Assembly: GCF_024166365.1 (NCBI RefSeq)
Contig: NC_064839.1
Location: forward strand, 15,672,878-15,736,877
DNA from: Elephas maximus indicus
Lineage: Eukaryota; Chordata; Mammalia; Proboscidea; Elephantidae
Direction: 5' to 3'
Length of the DNA stretch: 64,000 nucleotides
Positions within the stretch are counted from its first letter, which is position 1; the number at the start of each line of letters is the position of its first letter. Below, one piece after another: positions 12,220 through 24,430 of the stretch. The position numbers and the translations under genes were made by a program. The notes under the pieces were generated by a model. The model saw nothing but the letters and a program-made list of their open reading frames with translations, was not told the origin of the DNA and did no database searches.

Positions 12220-12435
12220 AAACCAAATCAGGTGCCGCCAATTTGACTCCAACTCATGGCCACCCCATGTATGTCAGAGTACAACTGTGCTCCATAGGGT
12301 TTTCGGTGGCTGATTTTTCAGAAGTAGATTGCCAAGTCTTTCTTCTGAGGGGGCTCTGGGTGAGCTTGAACCTCCAGCCTTTAGTTAACAGTCAAGTGTA
12401 TTAAAACCTTGTACCACTTTTTACCACCCAGGGAC
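12220..12435 (-). mobile_element. AfroSINE, long form, minus strand, diverged
   Basis: The order is CTCCAACTCATGG (tail), CAGAGTACAACTGTGCTCCATAGGG, TTTTCAGAAGTAGATTGCC, then a decayed head ending TTACCACCCAGGGA. The middle TTTTCAGAAG segment marks the long form. Confidence 0.8.
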
Positions 12436-14104
12436 TACACTAGCCTCTATTACCTACGCTGGAGGAAAGCCCAGGAGCTCTGGGAAGACAGACAAGGGTC
12501 CCTCATTTGGCCTGGGAGCTGTCAGAGAATGGTGAGATGAGGCTGGGGGTGGGGCTGGCAGGGACTGTCCTCAGGACCCTTGTGAGTCATGCAGAGACAT
12601 TTGGACATGGGCCACTGGGCAGTGAGGGACCCTCGGATGGTTAGAGCAGGGAAATGACCGCAAATACACTGAAGACACCAGTGCAGGGGTGAGGAGCTGT
12701 CCAGGCAACAGTGCTGAATCAGAGCAGCACAAAGGAACTGGAAAAGCTAGACAGGAGCCAAGTCTGCAGGTTGGGTATGGGATGAAAGAGCAGAAAGGGT
12801 GAGGGGTGGCTCAAATTTCTGTCTTCCCAACACCTTGTGGGGAAAGAGGGAGGAGGCACTGTGGGGCCAGTGGAATAGAGAAGACTTGAGGCACAGGATA
12901 TCAGCTGGAAGGAGACGTGGGGCAGAGGCTCACAGAGGAGGGAGGCTCCTGTAAGGCGCACAGCTGCGCATTAGAACTTCCAGACTGTTCACAGCTCTGC
13001 CCCCAGGGTAGCCTGAGGGAGACCTGATTCTCCATATAGCAAAAAAGATAGGGCCAACAGACTCGACTGTACAGCCATATTCTTAGCCTGTGAGTCCTTA
13101 GATTGGAAGAGACCACCTTGTTCTGTGGATGGCTCCAAGGAAAATCATGCTGGACTAGTGGGGGTCAAGAATGTGGTGGTCATTCTTGCAGGCAACTTAG
13201 GCTAGTCTGCACCCAACAGGGATGGTGGTACATGTGTCCTGTCCACACCTCAGGGCACACCTGCTGGGCTCCACGTGACCTTAACCCAAAGGGCCCGACT
13301 GGCCCTCTTGTGCAAGCATCCCTTCCCCTCCTCACTCCTCCTGTGATTCCCCCTTTGCTCACTGCACATTGCCTGAGCATCTACTCTGTGCCAGGCACTG
13401 TTGGCAGCTGGGAGCACAAAGGCAAATCCACTGGGGCCTCCTCGTGCCAGCCAGAGGGAGAGGGATTCCCTGGAAGGAAGCCAAACCTTACTATTCTTTC
13501 CTCTAGGATCTAGATTGCTGTTTTCAGCTTGGAAGCAGCTGCACCCTGCCAGGGGCCAGGGCATTCTGGGTTTACTTACACACTCCTCTCTGTCCGTATT
13601 ATACTCCAACTTTCAGTTTTGAGTAGTAAATATGCAATTTTTTCCTTCCTGTAATTTTCCCTGCTGTGGATGTCAGAGCAGCTGGAAAATGTGAACAGCT
13701 CAGTGTTTTCTAAAAGTAAACCAAGGCTGTGCAGCCTCACACGTTTTCACACATTCTCTGCTGTTCTTTGGCGAGATCCAGTGGCTATGCTGGGGAAGTC
13801 ACTCTCCAGGCTGTACCATCAGGGTAACCTTTAACCCAAATAATCCTTGCCCCTGTCCTCCATTAGCAGGCAGATGATTGCCAAAAAGGTGTTGTGTAAG
13901 TGAGTGTGTGTGCGTGCATGTGTTTGAGTGTTTGTGTTTTGCAGGGATGCCACTAGAGGAGGTAAGGTGAGTGTATTTACACTTACTTTCTATACGTTCC
14001 TCTGGAGCTTTTCAAACCTTCCTGTCTCAGTAACTGAAGGTCAGAACATCTGATCTAAGCTTTTATGTGGGAGAAAGTACGAATAAGGTGAGGAGAGGCA
14101 GGAT
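12436..14104. other. Intron, no gene recognised; short L2/MIR-like scrap
   Basis: At 13372-13400, CTGAGCATCTACTCTGTGCCAGGCACTG is the common L2 3'-end motif. A GT-rich tract lies at 13895-13940. The rest is unassigned. Confidence 0.4.
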
Positions 14105-14215
14105 TTGACTCAGAGATGGAAGAAGATTTTTATTTACTGTGTAACCTTGGCCATAGTTAGTCTCTCTGGATCTAAACTTCATCAACTGTAAAATAAGGAG
14201 GTGGACATGGAGATA
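14105..14215 (+). repeat. MIR fragment, plus strand
   Basis: TACTGTGTAACCTTGGCCAT and CATCAACTGTAAAATAAGGAGG match the MIR core and following segment. Confidence 0.65.
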
Positions 14216-15449
14216 GGCTGCCAAGATGCCCCTTCAAGTATGGACTTGCTGATTAGCCACAGGGCACGTGGTAGGCAGTCAGCCTCCAGCTGTCAGCTCT
14301 TCCAGCTACAGCACACTGCCCTATCTGAGGTCACTCCCTTCCTTGGTAACCCACATTCCTGAGTAAGGTGGAGGTATTGAGGTCCAGTCATCTCAGCCTG
14401 CTGCAGGGCGCTCTGGCACGCTAGGCCCATGCCAGAGCTCCCCATCGAGGAATGGCTGGGTCCGCATCACTGTTCAACTTCTCTGACTGGTTCTGCTTTC
14501 TGCCTTCTTCCCTTCACAGGTATAGATCCTTAACAAGCATCTTGCACCTCAAGCCTCATCTCAGTATCTGCTTTCAGAGCATCAAGCCTGGGACAAAAAG
14601 GGACAATGATATTTATTTCTGGTAGGGGTTCAAACCAGTTCTTACTGGTTCAGTCATGGCCAAGGAAGTAAAACTGGAACAGACCAAAATTTTAAAATTT
14701 TTTAAAATTTGGGTGAATCAGAACAATAACTGCAACGGGAAAAATTATGGATCAAAGCCCTGTTAGAAACCTAATCTCCCTCTTAGAAAACAAGGGCAGC
14801 ATATGTGTTGCATAGCAACTAAATCTCCTGCCTGGCAGAATTGGAAACGGAGGTGCCCCGCTCAAAGATGGCAGCTGACCATGCCGCTTTAAACGTGTGT
14901 CGCTCTTCACAGTCCTGCCAGTAATTCAATCTAATGCATCAGGCTCCTCAAGAGGGGCTCATTATGCCTCTTCTGAGTCTCCCATTCCAGGGCTTAGACC
15001 AGTACTTTTTCCCATTCTGGTTATCATTCCAGATCACCCAAGTTTTTAAAACTCGAAATCTGCTCCAGCTTTGCTTCACTGGACATGACTGAACCAATTC
15101 AAACTGATTCAGAGCCCTGATTTCCAGAGAGTGTTGTGGAAAGTTAAATGGGATGTTTATATAGTACCCTACATAGTGCTTACAACACAACATTAAAAAA
15201 AGCATGATAAATATCTGTTCCTTTTTTTTTCCCTCCCCCTAAAAAATCCCATTCCAGACCTTGAGCAGGTGTTCATACCTGTGCTGTACAATCTCAGTTT
15301 GAATAAAGCACAGCAAGCAAAGTGGAACGGAAAGTCTGTGCCAGCTGCTAAGTCTGAGGTCTTGGCCAAGGACTCTGGGGCCAGACTTGTCCCTGTGAAG
15401 TTCATTTTCTATGGAGCATGTCAGCCCTCTTCAAGGTTCCTCACTGAAA
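14216..15449. other. Intron, no gene or repeat recognised
   Basis: Mixed-composition intron. Short frames on both strands overlap and have no recognisable domain. Confidence 0.4.
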
Positions 15450-15720
15450 AGAAATTGAGCATGCAAATATTCTTTTATCATAATCACCCCATATCTACAG
15501 GGTAATTCATAAAAGACCTGGAAATATATTGGAATTCAATATTGTTTTAGTCCACATCAATATTAATAATTGTTTGCATTTTTAAAGTACAATTGAAAAA
15601 TGCACAAAGATCAACCAGTAGTTGCCAACACATCAAGTTTTCTTATTAAAGGCATAGTCCCCTAACGTTAAAATGTTTCTTATAGAAAAGGGGATGGTGC
15701 TGATCCATTAAAATGGTTTT
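15450..15720. promoter_or_regulatory. Candidate noncoding element with octamer
   Basis: AT-rich, non-repetitive block with a perfect octamer ATGCAAAT near 15462, ATCAATATTAATAATTG near 15556 and CTTATTAAAGG near 15640. Weakly supported without an alignment. Confidence 0.25.
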
Positions 15721-15789
15721 CTATTATCTACATGCACAAAATGAGAATTTGCTTCCCTTATACTGACTGAAAGGCTCAAAGGCCAGTAA

Positions 15790-16035
15790 CTTTTATTTTT
15801 TAAGTTCTCAATTTTAAAATTAAACTTTATTTTGCAATAATTATAGATTCATATGCAGTTTTAAGAAACAGTAGAGAGAGATTCTCTGTACCCTTTTATA
15901 CTTTTTTCCCAAAGGTAACATCTTACAAAACTCTAGGAAAATACTACAACTAGGATATTGACACTGATACAGTCAAGATATAGAACATTTTCATCACCAC
16001 AAGGAGCCCTCATGTTGCCTTTTTAAGTTTTGATT
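15790..16035 (-). repeat. Old L1 3'-end fragment, minus strand
   Basis: TTTATTTTGCAATAATTATAGATTC, GGTAACATCTTACAAAAC and GATATAGAACATTTTCATCACC follow the reverse complement of an old L1 3' UTR. Confidence 0.6.
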
Positions 16036-16159
16036 TTTAAATGAAAAAGGTGACTATAGATACAGGGGGATCCCCATTACTATCCCTGTTTAGCTTTCTG
16101 TCTTGAAATAATCTTTTATCATTAAATGGGGAGCCATCCCAGGTGGGCTCAGTGCAGGG

Positions 16160-17105
16160 GTTCTTTAAAATGGTGGAGTAATAATTGTAGTAACACCACA
16201 GTCAGGACCTGTCTTACTTCAGGGTGAATACAGCAAGTTAAGATCAGCCCAAGGCTGATCCCTAGGAGGTGCAAGTCAAATATACCTCCACTCCAACCTT
16301 TTTACCAATTCTGACACCGGCCACCCTCCCCTTAGCACTCTCTACTTCTCTACTGGGTTTGATAATCCATTGCAGTGACCACACAGAACTCACAAACCAT
16401 ACTTACAGTTAAGTAGTTTATTAACAAAGTAACAGGGTACAACTCAGGGTCAGGAAGCATGGAGGCAAAGCCTCCCTTCTTCAGTGCAGGACAGCTCTCT
16501 CAGCTATGCAAGCCTCCTCTTGACCCCCTGAGAATAGATTAACTCTTCGCTCTGCTATCTGTTGCTGCCAACTCTGCCACTGGGCCCCTTCTAAGCCTGT
16601 CACCATCTTCAGTTGACCTGAGTTATAGCTTTTTGTAGGAGATTCCTTGCCTCTTTTCTTTCTGGCTCTTTCTTTTCTCTTCCTGCTTCTTTCTGTCTGA
16701 AAAACCTCTGTGGGGCTGGCTGACTTAAATATCCAACTCCACAACAATTTCAAAGCATGGCACTCCCACCAGGACCATGAACTGACCAGTCCCCTCTCGA
16801 CAGGCCACAGACACTTCATTTGCATATAGGATACAACGCACCTCTTCTTCATAGTCTATTGACCAATCCCTGAAAGGTGCATACCAATTACAGGGCAGGC
16901 TGTGGGCCAGAACCAGATAAAATGTATCAAACCAAGTTATTTACAACTTGCCCAGGAAATGTCAGTCAACCTGGACAAAAGTAACAAACCCTCTGGGGTA
17001 GAAAACTAGGGTAAAGGTAACTCCTTAGGCCTTACGGGGAAAAATCAAGCTGTTTTTCCAAAGAACCCAGGCAAAAGGCCACTTAAAGGAGCTCATTTCA
17101 TCACA
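16160..17105 (-). mobile_element. LTR-like repeat, minus strand, distant relative of the 1743 and 32480 LTRs
   Basis: It shares GATCAGCCCAAGGCTGATCC, CCAATTCTGACACC, GCACTCTCTACTTC and a minus-strand AATAAA (TTTATT at 16417-16422) with the 1743 copy, then diverges. The outer limits are approximate and no internal retroviral sequence is present. Confidence 0.55.
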
Positions 17106-18039
17106 GGCTCAAATACAGAATAGTGGTCACCAGGTAGTAAGTGCTTTCAGGTGGGACTCCCTTCAGCCAGCCAGGAAGGCCTCAGGGGAGCATGGTTTTA
17201 CAGATTAGGAAAACCCCAAGAAAACAATTTCCAGTTTGACACTTGGCTATGGAGAGGCTTTGATCCATCGAACAAGGACAGTCAGAGTTGTCTGGAAGGG
17301 AAATAGTTTGGCAGGGCTTGTTTGGTTCATAGGGGCCCAGCTATCTCCAGAAATCACTGCCAAGGGTGTAGAACTCTGAGTCTTACACTGGTGGGAGGCA
17401 GCTTCCCTGAGGCTGAGGCTTGGCAGTGCCCCAGATCTGTGGCAAGGGGCAGGTGGCAGGTATGGGTCAGGGACGCCCTCACCAGAGGGCCACGTAGGTG
17501 TGACCTTATGCAAATGAAATTCACAAGATACCTTTCTTTTCTCCAGGACATTTGTCTCACACTAGAACTGCTAGGAAGTTCAGGACTCATCCACAGTAGA
17601 TATTTTGGGTGGGGGATGATTCTGAGTAAGAAAAATTGACTCCTGAGGGTCACACAGCTGATTGGAGGAGAAAATGAGGAGAAGTCAGGCCCAAACCCTG
17701 GGCTCCCCATTCTGAGCCTGGTATCCATCCCACAACACTTGTCTGCCTGGGGTTACAAACCCAGTTCTTCTGTTCGCTAGTCATGTTTCACATGGGCATG
17801 GAGTTGACAGCTCTGGTCTTCGTTGGTTCAGGGGCCCTTTATTGCACAGGGTGCCACATCTGGTCATATGGGAGATGGATGAAACTAATAGGTGGGAAGT
17901 GATTTCTGTTCAATATCAATCTTTAATAAATACTTTTAAAGTTTGCTTTCTTTGATTTTTAATCAACACATTTGAAACAATTTTATTTCAGGGTGTCCTA
18001 GCATCATGTTACATTTCAAAGATCTGGTGACTTAAATGG
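17106..18039. other. Intron, no gene recognised
   Basis: GGTCACACAGCTGATTGGAG at 17650 is a possible MIR scrap. The rest is unassigned. Confidence 0.4.
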
Positions 18040-18200
18040 AAACCCCGATGGTGTAGTGGTTAAGTGCTACAGCTCCTAACCAAAGGGTCGGCAGTTCGAA
18101 TGTGCTAGGTGCTCCTTGGAAACTATGGGGCAGTTCTACTCTGTCCGATAGGGTCGCTGTGAGTCGGAATCGACTCGACGGCACTGGGTTTGATTTTTTG
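18040..18200 (+). mobile_element. AfroSINE, short form, plus strand
   Basis: The head has GATGGTGTAGTGGTTAAGTG (A-box region) and CAGTTCGAATGTGC (B-box region), followed by ACTATGGGGCAGTTCTACTC and the RTE-like tail GAGTCGGAATCGACTCGACG. Confidence 0.95.
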
Positions 18201-18261
18201 GGGGCTTGGTGACATAATGACTTGTGTATTTGTGTATGTATTATACGTATTAACATACATG

Positions 18262-18895
18262 TATATAATTTTTTTATTGTGGTAAAATATGTAAAGCAAA
18301 AAATTTGGCATTTCAACTATTTTCACGTATATGATGCAGTGACATTAATTACATTCACCGTGGTGTGCCACCATCACCACGATCCGTTTCCAAATGTTTC
18401 TCATCTCTCTCAACAGAAACTCAGTGTCCCTTAAGCAATGCCCTCTTTTCTGTCGCCCACCCGTTCCTGGTAACCACGAATAAACTTTTGTCTCTATGCA
18501 TTTGCCTGTTCGAGATATTTTGTATAAGTTCGTAGATATTTCATATAAGTGGGATCATGCAGTATCCCACTTTTTTATCTGGCTTATTTCACTGAGCATA
18601 TTTTCCAGGCTCATTCATTGGATGGCATGTATCAGAGCTTCATTTCTCTTAAAACAACAAAAGCAAACAAACAAAAAAAACACTGCTGTCAAGTTGAATC
18701 CAACTCATAGTGACTCTATAGGACAGAGTAGAACTGCCCCATAGGGTTTCCAAGGAGCAGCTGGTGGATTCGAACTGCCAGCCTTTTGATCAGAAGCCTG
18801 AGCTCTTAACCACTGTGCCACCAGGGCTCCCATTTCTCTTTATGATATATTCCACATTTTGTTTGTATATGTCTATACACTGGGGTAGGTTGGGA
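18262..18895 (-). mobile_element. L1 3' end, minus strand, split by an AfroSINE
   Basis: TTATTGTGGTAAAATATGTAAAG, ATTAATTACATTCACCGTGG, TGGTAACCACGAATAAAC and GGATCATGCAGTATCCCAC follow the reverse complement of an L1 3' region. It resumes at 18841 after the SINE. Confidence 0.8.
18651..18830 (-). mobile_element. AfroSINE, short form, minus strand, with target duplication
   Basis: The plus strand reads tail to head: CACTGCTGTCAAGTTGAATC, GGACAGAGTAGAACTGCCCC, GATTCGAACTGCC, CACCAGGGCTCC. The direct repeat CATTTCTCTT at 18641-18650 and 18831-18840 is a clean target duplication within the L1. Confidence 0.95.
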
Positions 18896-19496
18896 TAGGA
18901 CATTTTCCTACAGAAGTATATTAGTCCTCAAGCCCCGTGATCTGAAGTCTGTCATACCAACATGATGATACACAAGTGCTGCCCAGTGGTGACTGCACCT
19001 GAGTATTTGTGAGCTGACTGGCTCCTTTCTGTTCCCTGATGGAGCTTTACTTCCTTGCCTTTCCTGCTCTCGAAGGATAGGGCTTCTCTTTGGACCTGAT
19101 TCTAACTGAGACTTCATCAAAAACAAACTCACTGCTCCCTGAAACATAAATGACCTTTTTAAAATTCCAGGTTCATAGAGTGCCTTTCTCCAGATGGCCC
19201 CCAATACATCCACCTATTAACTTGGGCTTGTTCAGTATGCAGCCAAGTGTATTGATCCTCTTCCCTGTGCCAGGCACTGTGCTAAGTGCTGGGAATACAA
19301 AAATGGGGACATGACACTGCTTCTAAGGCCCTGAAAGCTGGAGACGGGCACGTTAACACTCCACGTTATGGAAAAAGGGCTATAGGGAGGTTCACATGTT
19401 CACAGATTTGGCGTTCTGGACTCTGCCAGGGCAGGGTGGGGAGGTACTCAGTTTCTCCACCTGCAAAATTACTCCCCTTTACCCTGCCTCATTAAG
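18896..19496. other. Intron, no gene recognised
   Basis: CTGTGCCAGGCACTGTGCTAAG at 19265 is an L2/MIR-type scrap. Otherwise unassigned. Confidence 0.4.
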
Positions 19497-19656
19497 AAGC
19501 CCTGGTAGCTCAATGGTTAAGTGCTCAGCAGGAAAAAGGCCTGGTGATCTGCTCTTGTAAAGATTACAGCCTAGAAAACCCTATGGGGCAGTTCCACTCT
19601 GACACGTGGGTAGCTCTGAATTGAAATTGACTCCCTGGCACCTAACAACAACAGCA
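19497..19656 (+). mobile_element. AfroSINE, long form, plus strand, diverged
   Basis: It has AGCCCTGGTAGCTCAATGG, GGCCTGGTGATCTGCTCTTG, TATGGGGCAGTTCCACTCTG and a tail ending CCTAACAACAACAGC. Part of the head is deleted. Confidence 0.85.
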
Positions 19657-20224
19657 TCCTGCATCGTTGGCATAAGATGCCCCCAAAATGTAAGTTCTGG
19701 GCCCAGCTGGTATCTGTGGGGTGGTCCTATGCCTAACAGCAATGAAGGGCCTTGTGGCCAGTGAGCCCCTCGCTGCAGCTATGTGTTTGCAGGCTTCTCA
19801 GCACTCCCCCCCCCCCGCGCCCCGCCACAGCCCTTCTCTATGGATGCAGCGGTGGAGGCTGGGCTGAGATGTTCTAGTGGGGCCGTTTGAACCTGATTTA
19901 CGCCTTGGTCTCCGCCTGGGGGGGCCCTTCTTCCCCTCCTCCACGGGGGGCATGGGAATTGGAAAGATCCCTGCGTTGTAAGAGGGGAGTGGATAGCAGG
20001 CAAGTTGCTTTCCCCAGGGGTGGGCTGTGGCTGCATGGACCTGGATGTGTCAGGACTGGGTCCTGGAACTTCAGGACCCAGGTCAGCGTCCTGGGGTCTC
20101 AGCGGTCAGGGCAGGAGCAATCCTGAGCCTGGCCTCAAGTCTTGAGTCTGAGCACTTGCGGCCATTTGTCATCCTCACCAAGCATTGCAACTTTATGCCA
20201 ACGCATAGAAACTGGAGGGACTCG
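19657..20224. other. Intron, GC-rich; no gene recognised
   Basis: Contains C-rich runs near 19808 and 19930. It is too short and too CpG-poor to call a CpG island. Confidence 0.4.
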
Positions 20225-20345
20225 TCCCAGAGTTTGCTGCTGCTGCCGCTGCTGCCATTAAACTGTTTTAATTAGCTGCAGGATTTTAATGAGCTGAAAT
20301 CAAGAAGAGCCCCATCTCAGAAGTAAGCGGGAGCTGCACACACGT
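20225..20345. promoter_or_regulatory. Candidate conserved noncoding element 3
   Basis: CTGCTGCTGCCGCTGCTGCC runs straight into ATTAAACTGTTTTAATTAGC and GGATTTTAATGAGCTG. The TTAATTAG and TTTAATGAG homeodomain cores stand out against GC-rich flanks. Confidence 0.35.
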
Positions 20346-23300
20346 AAGAAGGAGTCTGGCAAAACAGATGGAGGTGGTATTCTCGGGGGACTGGGCTGTG
20401 AGCTCCGTTTCAGTGAGAAGCAGATTAGTTGCTGAGGCCAGGAGGCTGAGGAGGGAAGCTGGAGGTCAGACGCCAGCCGCCGTCCGCGGCGCAGGGAGAG
20501 ATGGAGGCCTGCAGCCCCTCACTGCCGTGACAATGCATGGTGCCAGATTCAAGGTGACGGCAGTGCCTGGCTCCATTCTCAAGTTGCCATAGCAGCCTCT
20601 CTTCCGATGAACAGCTTCTCCTGGAGCCCTTAGCCGGGAGGGACGTCATTGTTTCACTCCTGCCTGTACAAGAAGGGGACTGACTGGACGGACAACTTGC
20701 CTGGGCCCTGGCAGCAGAGACCCAGTGGGTGCTTCCATGGGCACAGAGCCGGAAGCCTCTTGTTGCCTCAAACGGGGCACGGGGGCAAGTCCCCAGAGCC
20801 AGAGGGGTCCTCTGGGTGATTTGGGGGAGAATCCAGGCCCTGGACCAGCTGCAGCCCAGTGTGTCCTTGGAGCTGTCCGTCCGCCCGCCTGCTGGCCCAT
20901 CGTCTCCGGAGGTGCGTGTGTTTTGGCTGAATTCCCAAACCCTTGCCTATGCCCTGAAGTGAATATCCCAGAGATGGATTTTTAAATTATATAAATAAAA
21001 TGGGATGAATTCTTGGCCCTGCCCTGTGTCCCAGGGGGTGTTGACAAGATTAATTGGATTTTTTTTTTTCCAAAGTAAAAATTGGTGACGCCATTCAGGC
21101 CTCAGGGAGAGAAGCCGCTGGGAGGACCAGGGGTTGTGAGGAGAGCAGGGCCTTCTGAAAACTCAGCGGGCTGTTTGTTTTTCTTGCTTTAACCCTCACC
21201 CCCTTCTGCACCCCAGTAATTTGAATTTTCTTCTTACCTGTCCATCTTGGGAAGGATGCGGGAGGGGAGGGCTTTGCACTTGTCTTTGGAGCTGAGCGTG
21301 ATGCTGCAGGTGATGAGACTGGGATGGTCCCAGGTCGGGTGGTCCCGGGTGGGGAGGCCTCTGCATTTGTTTTCCGGGCCCTGGGCAGCCAGGCCCTGGC
21401 CTATGACAGGTCATGGTGTCCACTCCCCGGGCAGCAGCTCCACTCCCAGGAGAGGGAGACACACAGCCCTTGGACCAGCATCTCCCCTATTTTCCTTGAA
21501 AATAGTGTATGACCTGATGAAAAGGACCCTTGTGGGAACAATAGGGCCCCCGATGTACACACACTGGAGTGTGTCTGGTGGCCTGTTGGCGATCTCTTAT
21601 TCACCTCCATCTTTGGGGAAAGGAGGTTCCTCCGGACCCTGTGATGTGAGCCCCGTCCTGGGGTGTTGCAGACCCAGCCAGACTGTAACCAGTTACCCCG
21701 GAGGGGAGGTAGGTGAGCCTTTTGATGCCCATTTGTGTAGAATAGAAAGTTAGCTGATCAGGTGGACTCTGTCTCTAGCGGAAGCAAAAACTGAGAGGAG
21801 GGTCCCACAGGCAAAGACTGGGGTCTGGTGCTTCAGGGTGGGCGAGGGAAAGCAGGCATGGCTCTAAAGCCAGCTTCCTTGGACATGGGAGAGGGCCTTG
21901 TATTCTCTCAGGGACCAACAAAGGGAGGTGGATCTCTGAAAAAAGAAACAGCTCTTGGCATCAGGTTGGGAGACTGAAGTTCCTGGCACCAGGAAGGTAC
22001 AGCCCTGTGGCTGTGTTCTCTCCATCAGATTTGGGGCCAGAGTGTGGTCCCTGGCTGCCAGGTACATGGTCAACTAGAGCCTGCTGGTGTCTTTGTGGGC
22101 TTGGTTTGGGCAGAAGCAGGTAAGGACGGGCGTGGCTGCAGGGTGGTTGACTCTTTGACGGACGAGGTCTGAGTTGGCTGGGGCGGGGACAGTCGAGGCA
22201 AAAAGGGGAGGAGAAGGGACCACCCACCCTTCTGTAGTCACTTCTGCAGCACCAGCTTCTGTGTAAACAACACCACGATCACAGCTGCTTGAGTCTCCTT
22301 TGTTGGTCCATGAAGATGCTTTGGGCCTTTCTTTGGTGGCATTTTATTGGCCATTTTACCAGGCAGCGATATGCTCTAGCCACAGAATTGTCATCCTTTC
22401 TTCTCTCCTCTCCCACGTTTTGTCCCTCCTTATGGGATGTCTTGGTGTTAGAGGCCACCCTGGATCATACTGGCCTTCTGGCCTCTGCCTCAGGAGGTGG
22501 GTGTGGCTGCACCATGGCCAGCATGAATAGGGGCTCACGAAGGCGTCTTTACAGCTGGGGTCCTTGCCAAGACCCCCAGTGGCGTGAGCGTGTAGGCACC
22601 TGCCACTGTGCACCAGGCCCGTGTGTACATGTGCGTGCATGTGTGACCATGTCCACGCAGCAGCAACTGCTGCAGAAAATCCTGGACTCCCTCATCCAGA
22701 GCCTTGCCCCCACTGCCTTGGGGTGTAATGCCATTCCTACTCTCCTAACTCCTTCCCATGCCTGCCTGGGAAGGGGTAAAGCCAACTGCCGTGGGTGGAC
22801 AGCCCACCTCTGCATCAGTCACTCACTCCTCCCCAGGACCGCAGGAGCTCAGAGCTGGCACCTGTGGGCCCAGCAGGGTCTCTGGGTGCAGGGCCTGTTG
22901 GCACTCAGCAGTGCTGGGGAGACCAGGACACCATCTCTGGGCAGCATTGAGAGCATCCGGGTCCTCCAGTGGGGCCCGGGACCTGCACTGCATCCGTGTC
23001 TTCTGAGGACAGTGAGCCAGGCCCCCAGGACAGTCCCTTCCAGAGTAGCCATGGAGAAAGGGGCTTCAAGGTCTGAGCGTTTGGGGACATGTGGCCACAC
23101 ATTGTCATCCATTAGCCATCCCAGGGCACAGGTGTCCTTTGTGGTCCCACAGCCCTGGTAAGCCCTTCTCTGGGGCCAGGGCCATGGCAGTGAGTTCTGT
23201 GCCAGCCCTGAACTCTGAGCCAGTTTCAGACGACACCGAGGCTGGCTCCGTGCCACTTCTCACAGCAACGCTGGAGGTCATGGGAACCACCTGCTCAGCA

Positions 23301-24009
23301 CAGCCCAGAGAGCCCACGTTCAGTCACATCCCCGTGCGTAGAGGCCTGGGGCAGACTAATTAAAGTTAACTGAGTGAAAAAATAATTACAGAGACTGCAG
23401 AGGGGAGAAACCCAAACCTGCAATTTAACACTTCTCAGCCCCTGAGCTTTTCTGAGAAGCAAGCTAGTCCTCGAAATTTTTTCTGGGCCAGGGAGGGAGG
23501 GGCTTCTCTCTTCATCACTTCCTGCCCTGAACGCTAGAGGCACTGGGCCGGTAGCTGGGGTGTCCTACCTCAGTGTCCGGGTGGCAGGTCAGGGACAGGC
23601 CCCTGGCCAAGCTTCTGCGTTCTCATTTAGAGCAGCACACCTGGACCGGAGGTATGCAGTCACAGAAGCTGCTGGGAGCTGCCACCTGGCCTCAGCCTCT
23701 CTTGGGCACTGCCTGTGTCAGCTTGGGGGGCCTTCACAAGGGTTCCTTGGGTGGAAAGAGGGTGGTGTCCCTGGACCTGGGCTAGTAGGGCTGGATAAAG
23801 GTAAGGGAACAGAGTGGCTGTCTCTCAAAGGGGAGGTCCCTTGGGTACCTGCTGCCTGTCCAGCACAGGCTTCCCACGCACACTCCTCCTCAGCAGCTCA
23901 CCCCTGCTACTCCACACACCACCCACAGCAGAAACGCCTGTCCTTCCTTGGGCAAATGGCTTTAAGGACCCCTTTCTTGACCCACAGCCTGGCCCAAATG
24001 GGGGTCACT
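20346..24009. other. Intron, GC-rich; no gene recognised
   Basis: It holds two small AT-rich islands, 20980-21080 (GACAAGATTAATTGGA) and 23345-23395 (GACTAATTAAAGTTAACTG), that may be regulatory. Long frames here, including one of 290 codons at 22289-23161, overlap others on both strands and show no recognisable domain. Confidence 0.45.
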
Positions 24010-24022
24010 GGTTGGTATTTGG

Positions 24023-24195
24023 ACCCTGGTGGTGCAGTGGTTAAGAGTTCGGCTGCTAACCAAAAAGTTGGCAGTTGGAATCCACCATCTGCTCCTTAGA
24101 AACTCTATGAGGCCGTTCTACTTTGTCCTGTAGGGTCACTACAAATCAGAATTGACTCGATGATAATGGGTTTTTTTTGTTTGTTTGTTTGTTTT
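24023..24195 (+). mobile_element. AfroSINE, short form, plus strand (first of a tandem pair)
   Basis: It has CCCTGGTGGTGCAGTGGTTAAG, GGCTGCTAACCAAAAAG, GAGGCCGTTCTACTTTGTCC and AGAATTGACTCGATG, ending in a T-rich and (TTTG)n tail. The target GGTTGGTATTTGG precedes it at 24010-24022. Confidence 0.95.
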
Positions 24196-24209
24196 GGTTG
24201 GCATTTAGG

Positions 24210-24417
24210 TGGAGCTAATGGTTAAGTGCTAGGCTGCTAACCAAAGGTTGGTGGTTCAAATCCACCCAGATGCACCTTGGAAGACAGGCCTTGTGATCTG
24301 CTTTTGAAAGATCACAACCTTGAAAACTGTATGGAGCACAGATCTACTCTGACACACATGGGGTCATCATGAGTCGGAATCAATTTGACAGCAATGGGTT
24401 TGTTCTTTGGGCGGTTT
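24210..24417 (+). mobile_element. AfroSINE, long form, plus strand (second of a tandem pair)
   Basis: It has GGCTGCTAACCAAAGG, GGTTCAAATCCACC, the long-form middle GACAGGCCTTGTGATCTGC and the tail GAGTCGGAATCAATTTGACA. The copies of GGTTGGYATTTRG at 24196-24209 and 24418-24430 flank it. Confidence 0.95.
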
Positions 24418-24430
24418 GGTTGGTATTTGG

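Noticed and set aside
19800..20520. CpG island promoter of CHST8
   Set aside because: GC-rich patches with short C runs but few CpGs. The coding exon's 3' splice site only shows that some exon lies upstream, not that it lies here.
22289..23161. 290-codon plus-strand frame
   Set aside because: GC-rich sequence with equally open frames on the other strand. No domain, no similarity that I recognise, and low-complexity composition.
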